Source: Channallabes apus (lineage: Eukaryota > Chordata > Actinopteri > Siluriformes > Clariidae). From it: 64,000 nucleotides of DNA. Positions 1-10,621 of this stretch are shown in pieces. Position numbers and translations under genes: made by a program. Position 1 is the stretch's first letter. The number at the start of each line of letters is the position of its first letter. The notes beneath the pieces are model-generated. The model searched no databases. It was not told the DNA's origin and was given only the letters and a program-made list of their open reading frames with translations. The stretch covers positions 17,092,691-17,156,690 of the forward strand of contig CM060115.1 in NCBI GenBank assembly GCA_030522415.1, written 5' to 3'.

Positions 1-1762
1 CCAGTAAATCTATTGGGGTGAAGATTTCATATGTAAATTAGATATAAAACTCTTGAGACTAAACCAGTATTGAGCCTGAGGATTTCACTCTTGTGAAATG
101 TGATCCGTTGCCCCTGTTGTATGTGTATGAATGGAAGCTCTGCACTTCAACTGTGAGTTCAGTAAATGCTACGGTGATAGACAAATATATACCAGTAAAC
201 ACATTATGATATTAGATATGTCACATATCTCATTTTTTTAAAGATAAGCTCAGATGTGTAGTTAATGTAGAGATAAGGAGTGTGAGAAAATGTAGCACAG
301 TAAAGTGTCACAGTAATGTCGCTTAATCACAGTAGAGACACCCCTAATGTGTTATTGGATAAAAGTAATAAGGATGAGGAAAAAAAATAATAATAATAAA
401 TAAATATTGGGCGTTTGAGTGACATGTGGTATGAATGAGAGTGATTGAGAATGAACGTCTTATCTGACATTACATTACAGCCACAGAGAAACAAATGCTG
501 ATGCAATGCTGAAAAATAATGTGTTAAAGTATAAAAGAACTGTATATATTACAGTACCTACAGTCACAAGACCTGGCCAGGCAGAAAAAATTAAGTTATC
601 AGCATGCGGAGCTTTTTCTTTTCTTTTTAAAAAAAAAAAAGAATTTATGTTTATCATTACTCACTAAATGTATGGGCTAATGGGAAGCACGATGTAGGTT
701 TAATTAAGGGAAGTGAACTGGCGGTGATCACCCCAAAGTAAAATTTAGGCCCTACAAACTTCATACTGTATCTACCCGAGTCTTTAACTGAAATAATTCC
801 AGTGTTTAATTCTTTATTTTAAAGCTGTTGTCATGGTAAACATCAGCAACTTCTTATTGTCCAGCAGAACAAGGTCATAAAGCAAACCGTATAAAAGCTA
901 CAATTCGCACATAAGTCATATCTTAGGTCAAATTGTTTTGGGACAAGATAAAACTTTGGATCCAAGTACAGTAGTAGTCCAAAATATTCTAAAACAAATA
1001 AGAAAATTGACGCTAAAGTAGAAATGTAAAAAGTAAAAGTGTTTGATTACAGAAAAGTTATTTTGATCTATACAATCCTCGAGGCCCCAGTGAGCTATAC
1101 ACTCATGGGACGGGTCTACTGGCCCACAGTGCACTTAGCTGAACTCCGGAAGCAAGAACAATCTTTAATTGAATCAAAATATTGGACATTTCAAATTATA
1201 AAAGGCCTTTTACAAAAACTGTTGATGAAAAGAATTGTTGCATGATTTCAGACTGGCTGCAAAAAAAAAAAAAAGATAGAGAGAGAAACAATGAGATCTT
1301 TATCTCACTTCTCAGCCAAATCAGATCCTGTAGCAGCAGCATCACCCATGTGTTTATGTCCAGTACCAGAAGCTGAGAAGGCAGGTATAGAATAAAGATA
1401 TATAGTGGGCTACAGTAATTTGACATTTCTAGTTCATGAAGTTTCAGTATCTTTTATACAGAGAAGAATCACACTTATTTGCAACAGAGTGGTTAAAGTA
1501 CAATACTAAATTATAAATATCAATGTGGAAAGATGTATAGTTCTAACCCTCTAACTCCTTTCTTTCACTGTTAAACAACTTTCTTCCACTAGGATTGATC
1601 CACAGTAAGCGCCACTACAGAATCCGGATATAAAATGAACGTGGATGGAACAATATTTTGTGATAGAGAAATAGGTGCTAACAGGAGTTTGTCATAGTTA
1701 TAGCACATGAAATTTAAATAGTGTAAATGTAATGCTCAAACTAACAAATTAGATTCTATTTC
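1..1762. other. No recognisable gene; AT-rich DNA left of the retroviral remnant
   Basis: I see no coding sequence I can name here. Open frames are short and AT-rich, and no exon is bounded by convincing splice sites. Since pol fragments begin just to the right and the 3' LTR lies at 4112-4540, this stretch may hold the decayed 5' half of the same endogenous retrovirus (gag and early pol), but no motif proves it. No copy of the LTR seen at 4112-4540 is present, so any 5' LTR is lost or lies left of the window. Confidence 0.4.
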
Positions 1763-2290
1763 AGAAAAGCAGATGCAGCAGCAAAGGCCGTGGCCAAACT
1801 TCCCCTTTCCTATAACCATAACATGTGTGTGTCTAATGCTCTCACCCCCACAGCTAACCTTGAAGAGCTTCAGAGCTACAGTCACTCCAGGAGAGGAAAC
1901 ACTCTGGAGAAGAGCGGGATGTGTTTTGACATAAGGTGTTTGGTACAACCCTAATCACAAGCCATGTCTACCTATAAAGCTATTTCTTTCTATGCTAAGT
2001 TGACACACGGGTAAGGACCATGTGTCAAAAGGGGGAATAAGCAATAGTATGTGCATTTGTGTTACTAATAACATACTGTACTGTAGATAAAGGAATTAAG
2101 ATGAAGCCAGAGCACACAAAAAGTAAAAGGACATTGTGAAGATGAAATGTTATGTTATTGTGCAAAACTCTTTGAGGATTTATTTTTAATACAGGCCCAC
2201 TGACAGTGCTCCTAACACCACAAAAAGAAGCCAAAGTAGTGGAAACAGAGATGGGGTACACGCCAGCACCCCAAACATGTTCCAGAACCT
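1763..2290 (+). pseudogene. Endogenous retrovirus pol remnant (RNase H end, integrase ends)
   Basis: Three short, frame-shifted stretches read like the 3' half of a class I-type retroviral pol. At about 1766-1951 there is a KADAAAKAVAK run, typical of the end of RNase H, followed by a linker with LEELQSYS. From about 1957 another frame gives CLPIKLF and then HTGKDHVSKGG, matching the start of gamma/epsilon-type integrases. At about 2190-2290 GPLTVLLT resembles the integrase C-terminal GPY-like segment. Frameshifts and stops between them make this an old, non-functional copy. It lies directly 5' of the env fragments, in the order expected for a retrovirus. Assignment to class I (gamma/epsilon-like) is inference from these short motifs. 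Confidence 0.6.
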
Positions 2291-2623
2291 AAGAGAAAAC
2301 AACACCGAGGTCACCAAGGGTGAACAGTGATGTGCTAGTAACCTCTCCTGTAAACCCCAACAGACCCTCACCTGCACGCAAAGTGCATGGGTCAGAAGAA
2401 CCAACTAGAGTGACAGAAACAACGCAGAACTACAACTCTACACTCAAATTCATCACAACAATAAGTACACTACATTTGAGGACAACACATGAAGAAATTG
2501 TAAGGTGTCAAAGTAGCAGTAGCACTGAGTAACATTGGTGACATATAAAAGTAATTAGAGTTAAAAGTAAGTGTTGTAACTACTGACAGGATAGAAGACT
2601 GTTTTAGAGGACGGAGAATATTA

Positions 2624-3725
2624 GTGACTGAGATTATTCACACTACAGACATTGAATTAGCTGGACTGGACCCTTGGTTACAAATGAGAAAACACCCCAA
2701 AGCAATTTGGGTAACTTTAGGAATAATAATAGTTATGGTTACCCTGATGTGCCTACTTATTGAGAATTCGGAGAGAAATGGTCATGGTAAAGTCTATTCA
2801 ACAAACTCAAGCCACATGCATTTAACTAGAATAAAGAGAAGAGACAGCATGATAAAAAGGCATAACACTAATCTCAATAGATGTGCAGGGAAATTGGGAA
2901 TGTGCCCTATCATTAGACATTGCTGATAATATAACAGACATACACAACCTCTTGTGTTGTGTATGCCATGTCATGTCCTCGGGCTGGGTAGCACTGCCCC
3001 TAAATAATGTCACAGCAGCAGAAGCAAATGCAGACAACACGTCTTGTATTATACCGATAACCACCATTGCCATCTTACAGATATCTGAATACTACAAACA
3101 AACAGGGAGGCCAAACCCAGCAGTCCCTGAGTGTAATTATTCCAATAACCTACAGTATGTTTGATGCCCCAGGGAGCTATTGCTCCCCATTGCCTGTTAA
3201 GAAATTTCAATTGGACAGGCTCATGTTATCCTGCATATGTAACTCCTAGTGTGTCAGTACACACAGAAAATCCGTGGGGGCCATGGATGTCAGAGAATAG
3301 AAGAAAAAGAGATGTCCCTATTAAATTTCATGGTTACACTTTAGGAAACCCATGGACTAGCCCAGGAGCAAATGTAGGCTGGTCACTCTTCCTCGGCGGA
3401 GGAACAGCTGTAGCCCTAAACAAGGTAAATGGTTTAGCATACATGTTACTAATACTAAAAAATGACACCGTAAAGGCCTTTCACGCCTTTCAATGATGAT
3501 CATCAGAATATCAGCAACATCATAAACCGCATTAAGAAGGCTTTGCAACCACCTCCCCAAGTAGAGTCTTGGATCTCGTGGTTAACGCAATTATGGGGAG
3601 GCTGGGGTTATTGGCTGGTTTATAGTGTTTTACCAATTGGGATTATAATCTTGTTAGGCCTCTGTATAACACCCTGTATTTGCAGATGTATACAGGGACT
3701 AGTTCTGAACACAGTAAATTATTAA
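2624..3725 (+). pseudogene. Endogenous retrovirus env remnant, frame-shifted
   Basis: Four overlapping or adjacent fragments in changing frames (2624-2926, 2883-3164, 3161-3496, 3543-3725) have the layout of a retroviral envelope gene. The first has a hydrophobic leader segment after a charged N-terminus. The third carries a basic RRKR site near 3299-3310, in the position of the surface/transmembrane cleavage site, followed by a Gly/Ala-rich hydrophobic stretch like a fusion peptide. The last holds a long hydrophobic anchor and a cysteine-rich CITPCICRC stretch. Frame changes and a stop at 3494-3496 break it. The position between pol and the polypurine tract and LTR supports env. The retroviral genus is not resolved. 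Confidence 0.65.
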
Positions 3726-4098
3726 ATGTTAAGACAGACTGACAACATAAAACGGAAAACGGACTGGGACGACCCGACTTCTGACAGAGTTCAAAATTCC
3801 GGTGACTATCATTTTGAATGTTTAGATCATGATATGGAAGAAGACATAATGTAAATCTTTAGAGAAATGTCAAGCATGTATATTTAAGTAGGTTGCAAAT
3901 TTTTTTTATGCTTTTGTGTCAGGGGTCTATCCCCATAAAAACAGCTGTAGTGTCCTCTGTGTGCATTAGAGTGCTAGTGGTGATGTTGTTAAAAACCCAG
4001 GTTGGAGAGACAATATCTGATGAAATTTACCTAATGCATAGCTTATTAGTATTGTTTTGAATTGTAGAATTAAAATATTTAGGTTGTCATAGAATGAC

Positions 4099-4111
4099 AA
4101 AAGGGGGAAAT
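4099..4111 (+). promoter_or_regulatory. Retroviral polypurine tract
   Basis: A purine run ending in AAAAGGGGGAAAT directly precedes the TG that opens the LTR, which is the priming site for plus-strand DNA synthesis in retroviruses. Its exact placement next to the LTR supports both calls. Confidence 0.7.
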
Positions 4112-4540
4112 TGTAATGGAAAAATCATATTTTAATTATGTATTAATTCTGATCCTTGTAGTGAGTGTGTAACGTAGACGTTAGAAGTTTGAACTTGTTT
4201 GTCGAAGCTTAGAGACACAAGGCCGAGAACAGAATAGAAACAACCTGATTGTAGTTGTCCCTGAATAAATGATAAGGTATGGACATCTAGTCTGGGGCAG
4301 ATAAAGAGTCATGAGTTTGAATGTAGGAACTTCATGTACGGGGCGTTGATTATGTTAACAGAGATGTTTGTGTATAAAATAGGTCAGCTAGAGGAAGAGA
4401 TCACCTTTTCTCTATGCTGCAACTGTTTGCTGTATGAGACTGGTCCTTCTACAGAAGTTTAAAATAAAACCTTTGTTACTTTGCTCTTACCCAGTGTATG
4501 GATTACTTGTCTTTATATTGGTTTCAGAATTTCCACCACA
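4112..4540 (+). repeat. 3' LTR of the endogenous retrovirus
   Basis: This 429-bp block begins TGTAATGG and ends CCACCACA, so it has the TG...CA ends of an LTR and follows a polypurine tract. It has a TATA-like TGTATAAAAT at 4371-4380 and an AATAAA polyadenylation signal at about 4463, in the order expected for U3-R-U5. No second copy is in the window, so ends are inferred from the motifs and not from an LTR alignment. Confidence 0.7.
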
Positions 4541-4959
4541 ATGTACTGTTCACAAACACAAATAAGATAAGTCAATAATAGTGAGTGACCTCCAACCTAG
4601 CAAGGATGAAGTTCTGCACAAAACTCATAGTCTACTGGCTAGGACCACTTATCGTCTGTGGATTCCAAAATTGACATTTTTACTGTTAAAAATAAAAATG
4701 TTTTTACAAGCGCCTGAGCTGTTGTTTGTGCTGTTTTCTTTAATAATAACAATAGACAGATAGAAACAGAGTCTGTCTGAACAAAATTAATTGCAATCGT
4801 TTTGCAAAATGTACCTTTGCGCCACCTGGCGGCCATTTCACAAATTACTTTGAATTTCGACTGATTTATTTTGGCAGTTGCCTTTTGGCCGTGACAGAGT
4901 GTGCGGCAGTCATAGACATTCCCCTTGAGTAACCACTGTATATACTGTGTTTAGCAGAT
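4541..4959. other. Non-coding, no feature recognised
   Basis: AT-rich sequence between the LTR and the LINE fragment. No coding, RNA or repeat signature is recognisable. Confidence 0.4.
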
Positions 4960-5430
4960 AGATAATGACATCCTCCACACCAATGTGGGGCTGATAGGCG
5001 AACTACAGAGGGTCCTGGTATGGTTCTACGATTGTCCAGATGTGCTTAAGGACCAGTCTTTCCAGTGACTTCATGACATGTGAGGTCAGAGCAACAGGCC
5101 TGTAGTTACTGTTCGACTTTGGCTGTTTATTCTTAGGCACAGGAACAAGGCACGATGTCTTCCACAGGTCTGGTACAGCCATTATGCTCACAACCTCTGA
5201 GAACCCTAGGACTCAGTCCATCTGGACCTGCAGCCTTGTCTGGACGTAATCGCTTGAACTCTTTTCTCACATCCTCTGCGGTGAAGTGTATTGAAGGCAA
5301 TGTAGAAGTTAGCTCTGAGGGGAAAGGGTTCAGCAGTGTCGAGGGGGCAGGGCTAGTTGCGGTCATGCATTGTAGTGGGTCGGGGGAAGTGGGGCATTGC
5401 AGAGAGGTGGGGGGTTGAGGTCCTGAGAAC
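4960..5430 (-). pseudogene. LINE reverse-transcriptase fragment (Rex1/CR1-group)
   Basis: On the minus strand two frames encode neighbouring pieces of a LINE ORF2. One has RLRPDKAAGPDGLSPRVL, the conserved segment before the RT palm; the other has LVPVPK and NYRPVALTS. The same motifs occur in the intact LINE at 20019-23018, so it is a related but distinct copy. It is truncated at both ends and frame-shifted around 5133-5191. No tail or target duplication is visible. Confidence 0.75.
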
Positions 5431-6616
5431 TGTGTAAGTCACTGATGGTATTTATGATACTTAGGTGAGGTGGGATGGATGTCTGATCAAATCAGTCACG
5501 ATATTTGGACCCAAAATACATGCTTTACACACGTGGTCACAATTTTATAGTAAACAGAAATGATTAACGCACAGGGATGTTGACTATACTATTGATGCAC
5601 GCACACTGAGAATGAGCATGGGAGAGGATTACCCACAATCCCACAGCGCGAGATAGAGAAGAACCATTGGCTCAGTTGTGATCATGTGATACTCGACAGA
5701 TAAAGCATATATGAACTACAGTACTCGTTTATTAAGACAGGCTCATTTATCAAGTTAAATATTTTATTTTTATTTTGCTCATCTTGCAAAACATTTGCAG
5801 ACCGAGTTACTCGCAATACAAGGTTCTACTGTACTATAAATGTAATTATAATCAAACTGAGCTGTAGATGATCATTAATTGAAATCTTTTTGACATTTTT
5901 ATATACAATTACATTGAGATAATTTCAGTATTGTAACATCATATCAATAACACATATGACCATTTTTTTAATATCCTGTATACACAACCATCTTTGCATA
6001 TCAACATCCATGGGACAGGCTTTTCTACTTTTTTGTTTCTGTTAATCATGTAACTCCTGAACAGGCCTCAAATACTCTACAGATCCCAATCTGATCGAGC
6101 ACCATGGGATGCAGTTAATAAACACATCTGATCCACAGAGAATCGACAACCCACAACACCCTCTGCTGCCAACGTCCTGTTGCCAGACACATTTGTTTGT
6201 AGAAAGTGAAGCAAAGCCAAGATCACATTTTCCTTTAATTAATTTAGCCCAAAGAGTGATGCGTGTCCTTCCAACTCTAGATATATTTTTTACACAACTG
6301 AAACCAGTACAATATAAATTACGTTTTATCATCACCCACAGCCACTTCCATTCTCAGGACTTTTAGCTATTACCTATTCTTTAAATAATTACATAATATT
6401 TCTAATTATTTCATAAAGCAAGATGAACAAAAATCCAAAGTGGCTTCACATTATAAAATCACAATCAGCACGTGTTTCACATCTTGTTAAAAAAAAATAA
6501 AAATAAAAAAAAACAGCACAGATTTCAAAATATGCTAAAAAAATGTATGTGAAATTAATAATAGGACAGAACATGGAGCATCTGGTGAGTTGAGAGAGGC
6601 AAGACTGTTAGAGCTC
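5431..6616. other. Non-coding spacer downstream of the UGT gene
   Basis: AT-rich sequence containing the 3' flank and probably the 3' UTR of the minus-strand UGT gene near 6480-6616. No other gene, RNA or known repeat is recognisable. Confidence 0.4.
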
Positions 6617-8212
6617 TTATTGTTGTTTCACTTTTCTCTTTCTTTGCAGCACCTTAAACAGAAGCTTGCAGCTCAGAGCAAAAATCAGAAATGAGATCAT
6701 AAGCACACCGAGTATGAAAGCTAAAATGTCCACATTATAATAGGCGTACCAGGGCATCTTATACGACTCTGTACGCAGATGAGCTGCACCTTTATGCCTC
6801 ATGACAAATTCCAGCCAGAAAACGATGCTGTCCATTGGTTTTATTGGTGTGTCATGATGTAGAGAGGAAATCTCACGCATGTTCTGTATGTAGGGCTGCT
6901 TTTCATCCAAAACGTTTTTAACAGACCCAGTAAGTGTATTCACATTTAAGTCTGTGAGTTCCAGAACTTCAGCTATGCCTTTAGCTTTCAGGCGTACCGT
7001 GTTGTCAAACTGGTCCAGGGCTAGTGGTATTGCCAGCATTGGGACTCCATGATGGATGGCCTCGTAGATACTATTGGTTCCTCCATGTGTTATGAAAAGC
7101 TTTGTTTTTGGATGTCCAAGAAGATCATTTTGTGGAATCCAGTCTAAAATGAGTGTGTTGTTGCTCACTGTGGAAGGTTTTGGTCCTGCATGTCTCCACA
7201 CAACCTTCTGTGGTAGACGAGCAAAAGCAGAGGCAAATATTTCTGATAAATCATGTTCTAAACCTTTAAGACGAGTTCCAAAAGCCATTATGATTACACC
7301 ATGTTTCCCTGAACTTTGCATAAACATCTCTAACTCATCAGGCAGAGGACTAGAAGGCTGGCACTGAAATCCCCCGATGTAGACCACATTTGGCATCGTA
7401 GGCCGAGGAAACTCAAACACAAAATCTACTCGCATGAGCCACAGATCTGCACCTTGGATAAGGGATAAGACATCAGTGTTCGGATCTATAAACTCACTGA
7501 TGATACCCTGATAAGCTGGTCTAATAAACATGTGAAACATGTACTGACCAAAAGTATAGTGCAACAAGTTCTTCAGTCGGTCTGCGAAAATCATTTTGTC
7601 ACTGAGCTCAGATCCAAATGTTGGAATGTAGGAGAGAGGAGAGGGTGCGACTGCAAAGTGGGCTTCTCTGTTCATTATCCAGCGAGTATTGAGCACTATT
7701 GGTAAACCCAAGTACGACCCCAAAATAACACCACTTCCATATAAAGGATGAGTTAAAATTAAATCAAACTTGGAGTTTTGGAGATGTTTTACCAACGTTT
7801 TATCCTCCAAAATGGTCCTTAACATCTCAGCATTCGCTTTGTTACTTTGCTCGATGAAGGTGTACAACTGTTGATAGCCAGCTATATAAGAAAAAACTGA
7901 CCATTTACTTTTTCTGCTTTTTATAATGTACTTTATGAGGGATGCCATTAGATCAGGTTTATCCATATTGCTGACTTGAGATACCTGGATGGTCAGTGAT
8001 TTATAGTGAGGAGCGTGTTCAGGAATCTGTAAACTCATGGAGGAACGCACTACTGTCAGATCATGACCTTGTTTATGTAGTTCATGCAGGATCGTGTTCA
8101 TGTTGAGCCAACGACTTCCTTCTGCTGGATACACAAGGACTTTTCCTGCACTGGTGAGAGAGGTTTGCCTCCCCAGGAGGGCAGTGATGAGCAAAATGCA
8201 GTGGAGACACAT
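6617..8212 (-). CDS. UDP-glucuronosyltransferase, UGT5-like, with altered catalytic dyad
   Basis: Encodes 531 residues in one exon, the usual UGT size. UGTs transfer glucuronic acid from UDP-glucuronate to lipophilic acceptors in the ER lumen. Seen here: a signal peptide (residues 1-22), an acceptor-binding N-terminal half with APSPLSYIP, the donor-binding signature WIPQNDLLGHPKTKLF with ITHGGTN and DQFDN, a membrane anchor near residues 495-520 and a KVKQQ tail that fits KxKxx ER retrieval. The unbroken coding exon is characteristic of teleost UGT5 genes. I start at the Met at 8212 because a splice acceptor lies 3 bases upstream; an in-frame Met at 8242 would lie in the intron. The usual catalytic His (GSHW context) is Arg34 (GSRW) and the usual dyad Asp (LTDP context) is His155 (LTHP). 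The frame is intact, so this may be a pseudoenzyme or a specialised enzyme. UGT assignment is certain; UGT5 is likely. Confidence 0.93.
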   Translation of the reverse strand: MCLHCILLITALLGRQTSLTSAGKVLVYPAEGSRWLNMNTILHELHKQGHDLTVVRSSMSLQIPEHAPHYKSLTIQVSQVSNMDKPDLMASLIKYIIKSRKSKWSVFSYIAGYQQLYTFIEQSNKANAEMLRTILEDKTLVKHLQNSKFDLILTHPLYGSGVILGSYLGLPIVLNTRWIMNREAHFAVAPSPLSYIPTFGSELSDKMIFADRLKNLLHYTFGQYMFHMFIRPAYQGIISEFIDPNTDVLSLIQGADLWLMRVDFVFEFPRPTMPNVVYIGGFQCQPSSPLPDELEMFMQSSGKHGVIIMAFGTRLKGLEHDLSEIFASAFARLPQKVVWRHAGPKPSTVSNNTLILDWIPQNDLLGHPKTKLFITHGGTNSIYEAIHHGVPMLAIPLALDQFDNTVRLKAKGIAEVLELTDLNVNTLTGSVKNVLDEKQPYIQNMREISSLHHDTPIKPMDSIVFWLEFVMRHKGAAHLRTESYKMPWYAYYNVDILAFILGVLMISFLIFALSCKLLFKVLQRKRKVKQQ

Positions 8213-8215
8213 TGT

Positions 8216-8232
8216 CTGAAATAAAATACAGG
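8216..8232 (-). other. Splice acceptor before the UGT coding exon
   Basis: Read on the minus strand, CCTGTATTTTATTTCAG is a pyrimidine-rich tract ending in AG, followed by ACA and then ATG at 8212. This implies an upstream non-coding first exon, as known for fish UGT5 genes. That exon was not located; the Tc1 derivative at 8457-9277 would lie in the intron or promoter. Confidence 0.7.
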
Positions 8233-8456
8233 TAGGATTCATTAGATCTTGTTAATAGGGTATAATGCATATAATTCCTAATTTACATGTCACTCTAAAA
8301 AATAACTCATGGTGTTTGTTGGTAGAACTTAGCATGAAAGCATTTTTCAGCATAACAAAATTGAGTTTTCTACATGCACGCATTTTAATGAGTTGACAAC
8401 TTATTTTAAAGTTAATACAACATAAAAACAAAAAAAACACCCCCTTCACTTATATA

Positions 8457-9277
8457 CTCAGCAAAAAAAGAAACGCCGCTTTTTCAGGACTGTGCATTTC
8501 AACAATGTTGTAAAAATCCAAATAACTTTACAGATCTTCATTGTAATGGGTTTAAACAATGTTTTCCATGCATGTTCAATTAATCATAGTCAATTAATTA
8601 ACATGCACCTGTGGAATGGTCATTAAGACCTTAACAGCTTACAGAAAGTAGGCATTTAAGGTCACAGTTGTAAAAACGCGGGACACTAAAGAGACTCGTC
8701 TACCGACTGTGAAAAACACCCAAAGAAAGATGCCCAGGGTCGCTGCTCATCTGCGTGAACGTGCATTAGGCATGCTGCAGGGAGGCATGAGGACTGCTGA
8801 TGTGGCTATAGGGCAATAAATCGCCATGTCCGCACCGTGAGACGCCTAAGACGGCGCTACAGAGAGACAGGAAGGACAGCTGATCATCCTCGCAGTGGAA
8901 GACCACGTGTAACAACACCTGCACAGGATGGGTACATCCGAATATCACACCTGCGTGATGGGTACAGGATGGCCACAACAACAACCCGAGTCACACCAGG
9001 AACACACAATCCCTCCATCTCACAGCAAGAACTGACAAATCTGGTCCAGTCCATGAGGAGGAGATGCACTGCAGTACTTCAAGCAGCTGGTGGCCACCAG
9101 ATACTGACTGCTACTGACTGATTTTGAGCCTCCCTTCATTCAGGGACACATTGGGAAACATTTTTACTTTATGTCTTATGGTGTCGACTCTTTTAGTGTT
9201 CATACAAATATTTACACATTAAGTTTACTGAAAGTAAAAACAGTTGAAAGTCAGAGGACGTTTCTTTTTTTGCTGAG
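8457..9277 (+). mobile_element. Tc1/mariner element, internally deleted, with paired terminal repeats
   Basis: The ends are inverted copies: CTCAGCAAAAAAAGAAACG at the left and its reverse complement at the right, each flanked by TA (8455-8456 and 9278-9279), the Tc1 target. At about 820 bp it is roughly half of an autonomous Tc1. The transposase remnant inside lacks the catalytic core. The terminal repeats match over the 19 bases I compared, so it could have been moved by a transposase supplied from elsewhere. Confidence 0.85.
8837..9121 (+). pseudogene. Tc1 transposase remnant, catalytic core deleted
   Basis: The first part has the paired helix-turn-helix end of a Tc1 transposase (RRRYRETGRTADHPRSGRPR, then RISHLRD). 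It then jumps to the C-terminal tail (QELTNLVQSMRRRC, VLQAAGGH). The DDE catalytic domain between them is missing, so no active transposase can be made. An earlier start region at 8730-8836 also resembles the N-terminus but is out of frame. Confidence 0.8.
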
Positions 9278-9279
9278 TA

Positions 9280-9974
9280 CATATTTGAGTATTTTGAACA
9301 GATACTTTTGTCACCGCTCAACAACAGAAAATATCAAATGTGCAACATGTCTCTCGGACGATGTGGTTGCACCTGTGAGCGTCGTGTCAGAGTACATGTG
9401 CGGTTCCACAAGACGGTGTTCGCGCTGGAGACAAAACAGATGATGTTTCTGCCCGACTAAAGACTATTTAATCAAATATTATGATTTATTGATCTAAGTG
9501 TAAGCTGTGCCTGAGGTAAAAATAAATAAATAAATGAATAAATAAATAAAATACTATGTCCAGACACAACTTGCTTCTGTTACATTCAGTAGTATTAGGC
9601 ATAATGAGAAACGTGGGATTATAGCATTTTAAGCTTTTTAAGCAAAGCCTTTGAATTAGCAAGTTACACAAAATTAAAAAATGAATTGGACTTGTAAAAT
9701 TAACTATTGTAATCAACAACCCAAAATTGTATTAAACAATAAGTAAACAAAAAGGTGCACCAAAACTAACAAAAACAAATACTAATAATATTTACAAAAT
9801 ATACACAAACGGCTGATGTGTCAGTGAGTGGAATTATTGTCCAAAGTCAAGGTTATTTGTGAATGGTGTGGAGTGTGTGGTGGTAGAGCTGAATCGGCCT
9901 CACAGGGAGTGATGATAATAATCCGGGAGCACGATTTTGGAGCTGGAGTGAAGTGGTGAAGCAGACCGGAGGGT
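9280..9974. other. Non-coding spacer with a short AAAT repeat
   Basis: No gene recognised. A short (AAAT)-type run lies at about 9519-9552. The stretch just left of 9975 is the flank of the gypsy insertion. Confidence 0.4.
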
Positions 9975-9979
9975 GATAA
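9975..9979. repeat. Target-site duplication GATAA (left copy)
   Basis: Direct match to GATAA at 18703-18707 on the other side of the gypsy element. Five bases is the normal duplication for Ty3/gypsy integrases. Confidence 0.85.
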
Positions 9980-10364
9980 TGTCACGAGTGAACTAACCTG
10001 AAGGACCAGAAGACGTAGCTTTAGCGGTTAGCCCAATGTAGCGTGGATGGTGAACCCAAACGCGGAGAGAAGCGAGTAGGTAGGATATCCCCGCGATTTA
10101 GTATAAGGACTCTCACAAAGGGTGAGCGAGGGAAAAACACAAATTTAACCCGCGTCCTATAAATGCACACACAAATAGCAGAAAGCAATAACCCAAAAGA
10201 TTGGTGAGTACTCACGGTTTGGAAGATCGCAACACGAACCAACATGGGCCGAACTCAATGACTGAGCGCTCTGCTATGGTTTATTTACTCCTTTTATACT
10301 TCCTGATTTACGACCGCTCTACTTCCGGGTCCTAGTGCCGGTCGTGGATTGAGTGTGCATGACA
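9980..10364 (-). repeat. 3' LTR of gypsy element 1
   Basis: A 385-bp LTR opening TGTCACGAGTG and closing CATGACA on the plus strand. It is nearly identical to 18330-18702. The main difference is a 12-base segment around 10123-10135 that is absent from the other copy, plus single-base changes. The adjacent GTACCCCCCCGTCC is the minus-strand polypurine tract, which identifies this as the 3' LTR. Confidence 0.93.
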
Positions 10365-10621
10365 GTACCCCCCCGTCCAGGACTGGCTCCAGACGGTTCT
10401 GGGATGGAGGATACCCTGTGACGGTAATCCCGAATTAGTTCTGGGTCGAGGATGAAACGTGCAGGAACCCACGACCGTTCCTCGTGGCCATAGCCCTCCC
10501 AGTCAACCAGGTACTGAGTACCTCTGCCCCGAGGGCGCGAGTCGAGGATCCGTCGCACGGTGTAAGCGGGACCGCGGTCAATGATACAGGGGAGGAGGAG
10601 CAGGGCGGGTGGGTGGAACAA
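10319..10621 (-). pseudogene. Chromodomain end of gypsy element 1 pol
   Basis: Contains [20 protein letters not shown] followed by [15 protein letters not shown], a clear chromodomain, which in chromoviruses directs integration to particular chromatin. It follows the integrase with a frame change near 10590. The frame closes inside the LTR, a common arrangement in compact gypsy elements. Confidence 0.85.

Noticed and set aside
1736..1948. Minus-strand 70-codon frame over the retroviral pol remnant
   Set aside because: The plus strand of the same bases carries recognisable RNase H/integrase linker motifs.
7074..7367. Plus-strand frame antisense to the UGT gene
   Set aside because: It mirrors a conserved coding exon on the other strand and has no recognisable domain.
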